A stretch of DNA of 64,000 nt, taken from JAHEZL01 sp964406465 (GTDB lineage Bacteria; Bacteroidota; Bacteroidia; Flavobacteriales_C; GCA-002722245). Where the stretch lies: positions 1-64,000 of the forward strand of contig CAYORT010000011.1 in assembly GCA_964406465.1 (NCBI GenBank), read 5' to 3'. Numbering within the stretch: position 1 is the first letter of the stretch; every line of letters begins with the position of its first letter. The notes beneath the pieces were generated by a model. The model did not search any database. It had not been told where the DNA came from and saw nothing but the letters and a program-made list of their open reading frames with translations. Position numbers and translations under genes: made by a program. Shown here piece by piece: positions 26,748 to 35,159 of this stretch.

Positions 26748-29700
26748 ATGAAATATTTTTCTCTTGCAATAGCACTAATAATTTGCACCAATTTATGGTC
26801 GCAAGTGTACGACCCTCTTCATTCTCCTAACTCCTATAGAAACTGGAATAACCCAGAATACTGGAAAAACAGGAAACCTTATGATGGATACTGGCAACAA
26901 GATGTTCATTATACCATTCAAGCCGAATTGAACGAAAAAAGACATACAATAACCGGAAAAGAATTTTTAACCTACTGGAACAACTCCCCCGACTCACTAA
27001 ATGTTGTGTACTTCAATCTCTACCAAAATGCTTTTCAGCCTGGCTCTTATTACGACAAACTGCAGAAACAACAAGATTTAAATCCAAGATACGGAACTTA
27101 CGAGCGTCAAGGTAAGGGCATTGAAATCACCAAATTTGTGGTTAATGGTGTGGAGGTTAAAACCGAGCTAGACAACACCATTCTGAAAGTATATCTTCCT
27201 CAGGCCATTAAATCGGGAGGAAAAGCCGCATTCGAAATTGAGTTCAAAACCTATTTCGATGTTGGATCTACCAGAAGAAGAATGAAATTTTTCTTATCGC
27301 AAAGAGGATTAAAACATTTTGATGGCGTGCATTGGTATCCTAGAATTTGTGTGTATGATAGGAAGTTTGGATGGAATACCGACCAACACCTCGACAAAGA
27401 GTTTTATGGCGATTACGGTACTTTTGATGTTGAACTAACTCTTGCGTCTAATTTTGTAGTGGAAGCCACTGGCTGGCTTCAAAATCGCAATGAAGTTCTT
27501 CCTGATGAACTTAGAAAAAAATTAGACTTAAGTAATTTCATCAATAGAAAACCAGGCGACACCATTAGTATTCCAACTCCCTATAAGGAAGGTGAAAAGA
27601 AAACGTGGATTTATCACGCCGAAAATGTGCACGATTTCGCTTTTACTGCCGACCCTACATACAGAATTGATGAAAGATATTGGAATGATGTACTATGTGT
27701 AGCACTGGTGCGGGAAGAAAATGCTCCAAATTGGAAAAATGCAGCAGAATACACCGCCAAAATTATCGAAACTTATTCGCGAGATTTCGGACGATACATT
27801 TATCCGAAAATGGTTGTAGCCGATGCCAAAGACGGAATGGAATATCCTATGCTTACGCTGGATAACGGAAGCGACCCAACTTACCGTAGTTTACTTGCCC
27901 ATGAAATCGGCCACAATTGGTTCTTCGGCATGGTAGGCAACAATGAAACTTATAGAGCAGCGCTAGATGAAGGATTTACCGAATTTTTAGATTCATGGGC
28001 AGTTAGCCGCATCGACGGTGATACTGTCTATCACAACCCTATTAAAAACAAATATTTAAGAAGATTTAGAAAAGAGCAATTGGTAGTGAACACCAGAGTT
28101 TACGACAATTATATTTATGCCGCTGCGCAGAGAGATGATAGAGCGTTGAATACACATTCAAGTGATTTTGATGGCGGACAAGTAGGCCACGGGGGTGGTT
28201 ATGGACATGTTTATTACAAAACAGCAACCATGTTGTACAACCTTCAATATGTTTTGGGCGACTCTTTGTTCTTGCATGCCATGCAAAATTATTTTAGTCA
28301 GTGGAAAATGTGCCACCCCTACTTCGAAGATTTTAGAAATTCTATCATTCAGTACACACATGTAGACCTAAACTGGTTCTTCGACCAATGGATGGAGACC
28401 ACTAAAGTGATTGACTATTCTGTAAGTTGCGTTAGAAGAGGCAAAGAAAAAGATCAATACATCATTACTTTCAAAAGAAAAGGTGAAATGCAAATGCCTA
28501 TCGATTTTCAGATACTTAGTAACCTCGATAGCACCATCAATTATCACATTCCAAACACATGGTTTATTAAAGAAACCAACGCCAATATTTTACCCAAGTG
28601 GTATGGATGGGGAAATCTGCAACCCGAGTACGAAGCAGTTGTTATAGTGCCTGGAGGTATATACAATGTTGTGATTGATCCAACCCATCGCTTGGCCGAT
28701 GTAAATGCACTCAACAACTCGAAAAAATTTCCGCATACAGTTGAAATGGACTCGAAAATTGCGAACAACTTCGATCGCAACAACTACGAACTTTTTTGGA
28801 GACCAGATGTTTGGTACAACAGATATGATGGAACTAAATTAGGAGTTCACCTCAATGGAAATTACCTTAAAACTTTTCATAATTTCGATTTCACTATTTG
28901 GATGAATAGTGGCTTAGGACAGGCTAATTTAGATAGCTCTGTTTTCATTAATAAATTCGACAAAATATCATACCGCTTAAGCTACAACACTCAACTTCCA
29001 CGCTTCGGAAAATTCACCAGACTTGATGTTCAAAGTGTTTATCTAGAAGGATTGCAGCGTTACGAAATTGGAGTAACCAAATCATCAAAAGACAAAACAA
29101 ATCGTCTCAGAATTTTCACAAAAGCAATGTATCGCAAAGACTTCAATGCATTGCAATATTTATTGCTTCCGAATGAATGGACTGCCAACAAATGGAACAA
29201 CACTTTAAATATTGACTTTTATCATGTGTATCATTATAAACGAGGACAGGGAACAATTTCCCTTGTTTTAAGAACAGCTTTACCAGGAGGTAATTACGAT
29301 TATGCCACCTTGAAATTCTCGGCGATTAATCAAAATTACATCAAGAAATTCATCTTCAGCACACGCTTCTTTGCGCAATATGGCTCTGGAAGTAATATAC
29401 CATTAGAGTCTTCATTATTTGCAGCTGGTGCAAATCCAGAGGAAATGATGGACAATAAATATTCGCGATCAGCCGGTGCTTTTTCAGTGAATGATGCTCA
29501 ATTTGGTGCCGATGTGAACCATTTTCAAATGGGCGGCGGATTGAATTTAAGGGGCTATGCCGGATATCTTCTTCCACAAAAAACAAAAGATGGCAATATC
29601 ATTTATGGTTACCGAGGAATTAGCGGCGCTTCTTTCAACGCCGAACTGGAATTTAGCGAATACTTGAAATGGCATTCTTTGCGCTGGAGACAATATTTCG

Positions 29701-29954
29701 ATTTCGATTACTACCTATTTGGTGATGCCGGCATGATGCTCGTTCCTACAGGAACAATACAAAATGAGTTTGGTGTTTTTACCGCCGACGCTGGTATAGG
29801 AACTACATTGAAAATTAAAAAATTTAGAAAACTAGAAACTGTTCGTCCATTAATTATTCGCGCTGACTTCCCTCTATTCTTGAATAGAACTCCGTATGTA
29901 GCAAACGATGGTTTTGAGTTTAGATGGGTAATTGGTGTTAATAGGGCTTTTTAG
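26748..29954 (+). CDS. M1 family metallopeptidase, large Bacteroidota type
   Basis: 1068 residues with a signal peptide (MKYFSLAIALIICTNLWS-Q). The aminopeptidase N-like beta domain runs to about 330 and the catalytic domain has DGMEYPMLT (the family GAMEN position) and zinc site HEIGHNW at 385-391 with Glu408 exactly 19 residues after the second His, as M1 enzymes require (HExxH-x18-E). After about residue 560 come a second beta domain and a long region rich in alternating aromatic/polar strands (KFIFSTRFFAQYGSG, LRWRQYFDFDYYLFGDAGMM) ending FEFRWVIGVNRAF, which resembles an outer-membrane barrel with a terminal Phe. Such an anchored aminopeptidase would act in the periplasm or at the surface. 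Barrel assignment is inference from pattern. Confidence 0.9.
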   Translation: MKYFSLAIALIICTNLWSQVYDPLHSPNSYRNWNNPEYWKNRKPYDGYWQQDVHYTIQAELNEKRHTITGKEFLTYWNNSPDSLNVVYFNLYQNAFQPGSYYDKLQKQQDLNPRYGTYERQGKGIEITKFVVNGVEVKTELDNTILKVYLPQAIKSGGKAAFEIEFKTYFDVGSTRRRMKFFLSQRGLKHFDGVHWYPRICVYDRKFGWNTDQHLDKEFYGDYGTFDVELTLASNFVVEATGWLQNRNEVLPDELRKKLDLSNFINRKPGDTISIPTPYKEGEKKTWIYHAENVHDFAFTADPTYRIDERYWNDVLCVALVREENAPNWKNAAEYTAKIIETYSRDFGRYIYPKMVVADAKDGMEYPMLTLDNGSDPTYRSLLAHEIGHNWFFGMVGNNETYRAALDEGFTEFLDSWAVSRIDGDTVYHNPIKNKYLRRFRKEQLVVNTRVYDNYIYAAAQRDDRALNTHSSDFDGGQVGHGGGYGHVYYKTATMLYNLQYVLGDSLFLHAMQNYFSQWKMCHPYFEDFRNSIIQYTHVDLNWFFDQWMETTKVIDYSVSCVRRGKEKDQYIITFKRKGEMQMPIDFQILSNLDSTINYHIPNTWFIKETNANILPKWYGWGNLQPEYEAVVIVPGGIYNVVIDPTHRLADVNALNNSKKFPHTVEMDSKIANNFDRNNYELFWRPDVWYNRYDGTKLGVHLNGNYLKTFHNFDFTIWMNSGLGQANLDSSVFINKFDKISYRLSYNTQLPRFGKFTRLDVQSVYLEGLQRYEIGVTKSSKDKTNRLRIFTKAMYRKDFNALQYLLLPNEWTANKWNNTLNIDFYHVYHYKRGQGTISLVLRTALPGGNYDYATLKFSAINQNYIKKFIFSTRFFAQYGSGSNIPLESSLFAAGANPEEMMDNKYSRSAGAFSVNDAQFGADVNHFQMGGGLNLRGYAGYLLPQKTKDGNIIYGYRGISGASFNAELEFSEYLKWHSLRWRQYFDFDYYLFGDAGMMLVPTGTIQNEFGVFTADAGIGTTLKIKKFRKLETVRPLIIRADFPLFLNRTPYVANDGFEFRWVIGVNRAF

Positions 29955-29977
29955 CTATTGCGCTTCATAAGAAAATA

Positions 29978-30844
29978 CTATTGCACCTTGGTGGCAGCGA
30001 CAAATCTTTCTTTTTCGTAAAAGTCTTTTATTACCATTACTTGCGTAAAGCCTTTTGCTACTAAATAATCGCAGACTTCTTTTCCTTTATTTTCGTGAAT
30101 TTCAAAGTATAGCTTAGCCCCATCATTCAACAATTCAAATGCGATATCGGCTATCTTCTTGTAAAACACTATGGCATTGTTATCATCAACAAACAGTGCC
30201 AATTGTGGTTCATATTGCAAAACATTTGCCGACATATCTTTCTTATCGCTTTCTAGAACATACGGCGGATTAGAAACAATAATATCTGCCTTAAAAGGGA
30301 AATCAGAAGATTGTGAATTCAATACATCGCTTTCAATAAAATGAACTTCTAACTTATTTTTATGTGCATTTCTTTGTGCTACAGTCAAGGCTCCCTTCGA
30401 AATATCAGTGGCTATAACTTTCGCAGACGAATATCTATTTTTCAACGCTAAGGCCAAACAACCGCTGCCAGTGCAAAAATCTACAATCACAGAGGGAGAA
30501 TGATTCTCTTTAGCAATCAAACTAAACAACTCTTCTGTTTCGGGACGGGGAATCAAAACATTTTCATCAACTTCCAATTCCAAATCAGCAAAAAAAACTT
30601 TTCCTGTAATGTACTGTATTGGCCTATACTTTTTCAAATCTTTACAAGCGTAAATCACTTGCAACAACTGTGATTCCGACAAACGAATGTCTTTATTCAA
30701 AAGCCTTTGCGATTTAGAAATATTCCAAAAATCTTCCAACAAGATGTCTGTAAAAAGCTCAATTTCTCTGGCAGAATAAAATGCAGAAAGGCTTTCTTTC
30801 AAATATTGTTCAACTGCTTCAACATTGTTTTGAGCTATCTTCAT
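29978..30844 (-). CDS. prmC: Peptide chain release factor N5-glutamine methyltransferase
   Basis: 288 residues from ATG 30844; a longer frame upstream runs into the divergent ribD start and is rejected. PrmC methylates the GGQ glutamine of release factors 1 and 2. Visible: the helical N-terminal domain to about residue 80, PIQYITGKVFFADLELEVDENVLIPRPETEELF, the SAM-binding VIVDFCTGSGCLALALKNR, and the catalytic NPPY in IVSNPPYVLESD. The ending LYFEIHENKGKEVCDYLVAKGF is typical. The gene is divergent from ribD with only 33 bases between start codons, so each promoter must lie inside or beside the other's first codons. Confidence 0.95.
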   Translation of the reverse strand: MKIAQNNVEAVEQYLKESLSAFYSAREIELFTDILLEDFWNISKSQRLLNKDIRLSESQLLQVIYACKDLKKYRPIQYITGKVFFADLELEVDENVLIPRPETEELFSLIAKENHSPSVIVDFCTGSGCLALALKNRYSSAKVIATDISKGALTVAQRNAHKNKLEVHFIESDVLNSQSSDFPFKADIIVSNPPYVLESDKKDMSANVLQYEPQLALFVDDNNAIVFYKKIADIAFELLNDGAKLYFEIHENKGKEVCDYLVAKGFTQVMVIKDFYEKERFVAATKVQ

Positions 30845-30877
30845 GTGCACAAAGCTAATAAACTGTTTATCTTTACC

Positions 30878-31906
30878 CTTATGCAAGAACACAATTTATA
30901 TATGCAGCGCTGCCTAACCCTTGCATTAAAAGGGTTAACAAAGGTAGCACCCAACCCTATGGTTGGCTGCGTTATTGTGCATAACGACAAAATTATTGGC
31001 GAAGGATACCACGAGTTTTATGGAGGGCCACATGCTGAGGTAAATGCCATTAATTCTGTTGAAGACAAGAGTTTACTTAAAGAAGCTACGGTTTATGTGA
31101 GCTTAGAACCTTGCAACCACCACGGAAAAACTCCCCCGTGCAGCGATTTACTTGTTCATCATAAAGTGAAGACAGTTGTGATAGGTTGCGTAGATCCCTA
31201 TGAGAAAGTGGCTGGCAAAGGCATTGAAAAGCTAAAATCGGCAGGCATCGAAGTAATCACAGGTATTTTAGAACTGGAGTGTAAAAAGCTAAACAAACGC
31301 TTCTTCACCTTTCACGAAAAAAAACGTCCGTATATTTTTCTAAAGTGGGCCAAAACACAAGATGGATTCATTAGTAGAAATAAAGAAGATATTAATAACA
31401 ACAATTGGATTTCTAGTGCCGAGAGCAAACAGCTTGTTCATCAATGGAGAAGCGAAGAAGCAGCGATTTTGATTGGTGCAAACACTGCTCAAATAGATAA
31501 CCCACAATTAACTACTCGCCTGGTTCAAGGTAAAAATCCATTGCGCTTAATTATAGATCCTCAATTAAAATTACCCGCTCACTTGCACATTTTCGATAAC
31601 TCTGTGCCTACCATCGTTTTTAACTTTAATGAAAGTAAAAAAGAAAACAATACCGAATGGGTAAAATTTGAATCTTTGCAAGACATATGTAATTATCTCT
31701 ATCAGCAAAACATCAGCTCGTTAATTGTTGAAGGCGGTAGAAAAACATTACAAGAATTCATCGATCAAAATTTATGGGATGAAGCGCAAATTTTCACTTC
31801 TGCAACAAAATTCAATTTTGGAGTGCCTGCACCAACAATTCCAAATGGCAGCGTAAATCAATCTTACGTTGGCAGCGACCTGTTATCTGTGATTTTAAAC
31901 GGATAG
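30878..31906 (+). CDS. ribD: Riboflavin biosynthesis bifunctional deaminase/reductase
   Basis: 342 residues; deaminates diaminohydroxyphosphoribosylaminopyrimidine and reduces the ribosyl group, the second and third steps of riboflavin synthesis. The N-terminal cytidine-deaminase-like domain has the zinc ligands GGPHAEVNAI and EPCNHHGKTPPCSDLL. The C-terminal dihydrofolate-reductase-like domain has FLKWAKTQDGFIS, EAAILIGANTAQIDNPQLTTR, NPLRLIIDPQLKLP and SLIVEGGRKTLQEFI. ATG 30878 (MQEHNLYMQRCLTLALKG) fits the usual start; the frame is open farther upstream within prmC DNA but that is a shadow. Family length is about 340-370, so it is complete. Confidence 0.96.
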   Translation, partial: LMQEHNLYMQRCLTLALKGLTKVAPNPMVGCVIVHNDKIIGEGYHEFYGGPHAEVNAINSVEDKSLLKEATVYVSLEPCNHHGKTPPCSDLLVHHKVKTVVIGCVDPYEKVAGKGIEKLKSAGIEVITGILELECKKLNKRFFTFHEKKRPYIFLKWAKTQDGFISRNKEDINNNNWISSAESKQLVHQWRSEEAAILIGANTAQIDNPQLTTRLVQGKNPLRLIIDPQLKLPAHLHIFDNSVPTIVFNFNESKKENNTEWVKFESLQDICNYLYQQNISSLIVEGGRKTLQEFIDQNLWDEAQIFTSATKFNFGVPAPTIPNGSVNQSYVGSDLLSVILNG

Positions 31907-31982
31907 AGAGCCTAAGTATAAAAACGGAAACATTTTTTTCATTTCTAAGTTTAAGGATCAAAACCCCCTTAAATATTTGCCG

Positions 31983-33746
31983 ATGAAAACATCATATACT
32001 ATGTTATTTTCTTCTCTTTTCTTAACAGCAACAGCGGGTAAAAATTTAGAAGGTCCAATGGTTTTAGGAAACACCCAACAAGTTCACTCCACTTTACACA
32101 ATAACACAAGTGAGATTCAAATATCTGCCGATTTGAAATACAATACGAACACAACATTTATTTCAAACAACACTTTATCGGGTACTCTGCAAGGTTTTCC
32201 CGAATCGAGTTACTTTATAAGCACGAGCAACAACAAAATTTCGGGATTTGTAATAATTTCTAAAACAGATGATTTAGCATACAAGTACAGCACCAATGAG
32301 ATTGGTGAAGTAACTGTTACAAAAACTTCACTGCACAATATCATGTGCGTTAGTTACGGAACTGATCAACTCAATAAATCAACCAAACAAAATTCAAAAA
32401 CAGAAGTACTTGGAAGCGCAAATGGTCCGGTACCAGCTTATTCTTCCTTACCAGGTTCGTCAAATGTTTTGTATTTAGATTTTGATGGATACGATTTGCC
32501 AGCGGGTAGCGCTTGGAACAATGGCCAAGCTCTTACTACAGCAGCATCGGGATATTCCGACTCTCAAATCTATCAAGCATGGAGTATTGTTGCAGAAGAT
32601 TATGCTCCTTTTGATTTGAATGTAACTACCGATGAAAGCACTTTTTTAAGTGCCGATACAATGACCAGAATAAGAATGGTTTTTACTCCAACTAATAGCT
32701 TTCACCCTAATGCTGGAGGAGTAGCATATGTTGGAGTTTTTGATTACTGGGAAGTAAAATACAAAACTGGTTGGGTGTTTGTGAATAACGTAGGCAACTC
32801 TGCTCAAAATGCAGGGGAAGCATGTTCTCATGAAGCTGGCCATACTTTGGGACTCCAGCATCATGGCACAGTGAGTGGAACAGACACCACCGAATATTAT
32901 ACTGGGCATGGCAACTGGGGACCAATAATGGGCGCAGCATACGGAAAAGCTATTTCTCAATTTAGTCAGGGTGAGTTTACCAACGCATTCTGCTATCAAT
33001 ACAACAACAGCAACCAAAAAGTAAAAATACAACAAGATGATCTAGCTGTTATTGCTGGCGTAATTAGTTACAAAACAGACGACCATGGTAACAATACCGG
33101 TGCAGCAACAGATATTACCTACACTCTTAATGGTATTGTTGGAGATGTGGACTCTACACACAACAATGGAACAATTGAAAGGAACACCGATGTGGATGTA
33201 TTTCATTTTTACACAGGTGGTGGTGGAGTTGATTTAAGCTTTATTCCTTTAGCAGGAGTTAAAACTAACCTTGATATCGAAGTAAAACTGTACGATGCCA
33301 ACAATCAATTGCTCAATACCTACAATACCGCTCACAATAATCTTTGCATAAATGGTGTAAATATCAATCAAAATTTAAGCGCCGGATACTATTTTGTAAC
33401 AATAGATGGAGTTGGAAGCGGTGATGCAACAACAGGTTGGAGTGCCTACAACTCAATGGGGCCTTACAGTATTCAAGGTACAATTACTAATCCCGACATC
33501 AATACAAACACCATTGCAGACATCACATCAAAAAGTATTTCAATATATCCCAATCCTTTAAATGGAAGTGACTTCCTTAACTTCAACAGTTATGTACAAT
33601 TAGCTAAAATATTTGATGCCTCAGGTAAATTAGTAATATCCGAAGGCAATACAAACACACTGGATTTAAGCAACTTAGCACAAGGACTATACACTTTACA
33701 AATCAACAACAATAACACTGTTCAGTCGGTAAAAATTATTAAATAG
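31983..33746 (+). CDS. Secreted metzincin-like metalloprotease with T9SS type A sorting domain
   Basis: 587 residues from ATG 31983, with a signal-like leader MKTSYTMLFSSLFLTATA. A propeptide-like region reaches about 150. The zinc site SHEAGHTLGLQHHG has HExxHxxGxxH at 283-293, followed by GPIMGAAYGKAISQFSQGEF, a probable Met-turn, together a metzincin signature. Upstream VLYLDFDGYDLPAG and YAPFDLNVTTDE recall secreted proteases of this clan. After the protease come a strand-rich domain with DVDVFHFYTGGGGVDLSFIPLAG, like bacterial pre-peptidase C-terminal domains, and a type A sorting domain from SISIYPNPLNGSDFLNF to the C-terminus QSVKIIK. It should be exported through the T9SS. A terminator follows at 33773-33802. 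Confidence 0.87.
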   Translation: MKTSYTMLFSSLFLTATAGKNLEGPMVLGNTQQVHSTLHNNTSEIQISADLKYNTNTTFISNNTLSGTLQGFPESSYFISTSNNKISGFVIISKTDDLAYKYSTNEIGEVTVTKTSLHNIMCVSYGTDQLNKSTKQNSKTEVLGSANGPVPAYSSLPGSSNVLYLDFDGYDLPAGSAWNNGQALTTAASGYSDSQIYQAWSIVAEDYAPFDLNVTTDESTFLSADTMTRIRMVFTPTNSFHPNAGGVAYVGVFDYWEVKYKTGWVFVNNVGNSAQNAGEACSHEAGHTLGLQHHGTVSGTDTTEYYTGHGNWGPIMGAAYGKAISQFSQGEFTNAFCYQYNNSNQKVKIQQDDLAVIAGVISYKTDDHGNNTGAATDITYTLNGIVGDVDSTHNNGTIERNTDVDVFHFYTGGGGVDLSFIPLAGVKTNLDIEVKLYDANNQLLNTYNTAHNNLCINGVNINQNLSAGYYFVTIDGVGSGDATTGWSAYNSMGPYSIQGTITNPDINTNTIADITSKSISIYPNPLNGSDFLNFNSYVQLAKIFDASGKLVISEGNTNTLDLSNLAQGLYTLQINNNNTVQSVKIIK

Positions 33747-33772
33747 CAATCTCTACTACTACTTTTACAATC

Positions 33773-33802
33773 AAAAGCGCTAACCAACAGGTTGGCGCTT
33801 TT
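33773..33802 (+). terminator. Rho-independent terminator after the metalloprotease gene
   Basis: AAAAGCGCTAACC (33773-33785) pairs with GGTTGGCGCTTTT (33790-33802), a 13-bp stem with one T-G wobble and loop AACA, running into more T residues. It starts 26 bases after the stop. Confidence 0.85.
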
Positions 33803-33846
33803 TTTATGACCTTCATCATAAAATTCTTAATAATTGTAAACTCATT

Positions 33847-33876
33847 TTTGCGTTTAGTTTGTGATGTGTATTTTAG
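33847..33876 (+). promoter_or_regulatory. Putative promoter of the sterol-desaturase-like gene
   Basis: TTTG (33847-33850), an 18-base spacer and TATTTTAG (33869-33876), one base off TAnnTTTG, sit 23 bases before the ATG at 33900. Confidence 0.35.
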
Positions 33877-33899
33877 CCATGCTTTAAATTGATGTTAAC

Positions 33900-35159
33900 A
33901 TGACTGTTGAATTAACGAAAGCCTTTGCATTTAGCATAATCACCATGATTTTACTAGTGCTGGGCGAATTCTTAATTAGTAAGTTGATGAAAAAGAAGGT
34001 TTTCGAATTTTCTGATTCTTTGACTAATATGGCTTGTGGGGTTCTAGAAAGAACAATCTTTTTACTCTTTGTTGTAATTTATTACGCTTCATTTACCTAC
34101 TTCTACAATAATTATTCAATTACGCATATTCCCATTAATCCTTTCACTACTGTTTTATTGTTCATTGCTATTGATTTTCTTTGGTATTGGTATCATCGCG
34201 CCGGACACGAGATAAACATTTTATGGGCGGCTCACATCACACATCACCAAAGCGAAGAATATAATTTCACATTGTCATTTAGAGTTTCTGCCATTCAATT
34301 GATCATAAGAATGTTCTTTTGGCTGTGGCTTCCTATCATTGGTTTCGACCCAGCCTTAACCACCCTTATTATAGGTATTAATGGTGCTTATCAATTTTTT
34401 ATTCATACCCGACTAATCAACAAACTAGGTTTCTTGGAAAATATATTGGTAACTCCGTCGCACCATAGAGTTCACCACGGAAAAAATGAAAAATATATCG
34501 ACAAAAATTACGGAGGAGTATTCATTATCTGGGATCGATTATTTGGCACTTTTGAGCGTGAAGTAGAAGAAGTGAAATATGGTATTACCAAACCTATGAA
34601 AAGCCATAATCCAATAACAGCATGGTTTCACTACTTTATTGATTTGTACAATGCCGCAAAACAAGAGAAGGGTTTTAAAAACAAGATGAGAATTCTTTTC
34701 GCTGGTCCGGAGACCCTGGGACCATACTACGAAAAACACAAAACTGAAATTCCGAAAGATATACGTGCAGAAAAAAACATCAAAGGATATTTGCTAACTC
34801 AATTTACCATAATAATTGTGCTATTTGCGGCAATTTACTACTACACCGATACCATGCCTGAAACTATTCAATACATTGTTATTTCTTTCTTAATATTCTC
34901 CACGCTTTCTCTAGGATTTGTTCTTGATAGACAACCTATTTCATTTGCACTGGAGTTGTTTAGAATAGTTGCTATGTCGATAGGCTTATTCGTTTCGTTT
35001 TATTTAGCGCACCTAACCACATTATATGCCTTATCACTATTACCTTCTGTAGTGTTTATTCCTTGGGTAGTTAAAAACAAAAATGCTTTTTATAGTGCCG
35101 ACCAAGCTGAGCACACTACCATTAATGAAAATGCCGAGGAAGAAAGAATTTTAGCCTAA
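33900..35159 (+). CDS. Sterol desaturase / fatty acid hydroxylase family membrane protein
   Basis: 419 residues. Membrane helices occur at about 8-28, 50-72 and 85-100, and four more hydrophobic segments lie in the last 130 residues. The di-iron histidine boxes are complete: HRAGHE, HITHHQSEEYN and, after an intervening helix pair, HHRVHHGKNEKYIDKNYGGVFIIWDRLFGTFE, the most conserved block of the family. These enzymes use O2 and reduced iron to hydroxylate or desaturate lipid chains; bacterial members act on hopanoids, carotenoids or fatty acids, and the substrate cannot be told. The C-terminal membrane extension after residue 280 is longer than in minimal members. The stop overlaps the convergent helicase stop by 4 bases. 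Confidence 0.9.
   Translation: MTVELTKAFAFSIITMILLVLGEFLISKLMKKKVFEFSDSLTNMACGVLERTIFLLFVVIYYASFTYFYNNYSITHIPINPFTTVLLFIAIDFLWYWYHRAGHEINILWAAHITHHQSEEYNFTLSFRVSAIQLIIRMFFWLWLPIIGFDPALTTLIIGINGAYQFFIHTRLINKLGFLENILVTPSHHRVHHGKNEKYIDKNYGGVFIIWDRLFGTFEREVEEVKYGITKPMKSHNPITAWFHYFIDLYNAAKQEKGFKNKMRILFAGPETLGPYYEKHKTEIPKDIRAEKNIKGYLLTQFTIIIVLFAAIYYYTDTMPETIQYIVISFLIFSTLSLGFVLDRQPISFALELFRIVAMSIGLFVSFYLAHLTTLYALSLLPSVVFIPWVVKNKNAFYSADQAEHTTINENAEEERILA

Noticed and set aside
30845..30892. Longer start for prmC
   Set aside because: It would overlap the divergent ribD start; PrmC homology begins at MKIAQNNVEAV.
32646..33035. 129-codon antisense frame in the metzincin gene
   Set aside because: Fully inside a gene with clear catalytic motifs; no ribosome binding site or family resemblance.
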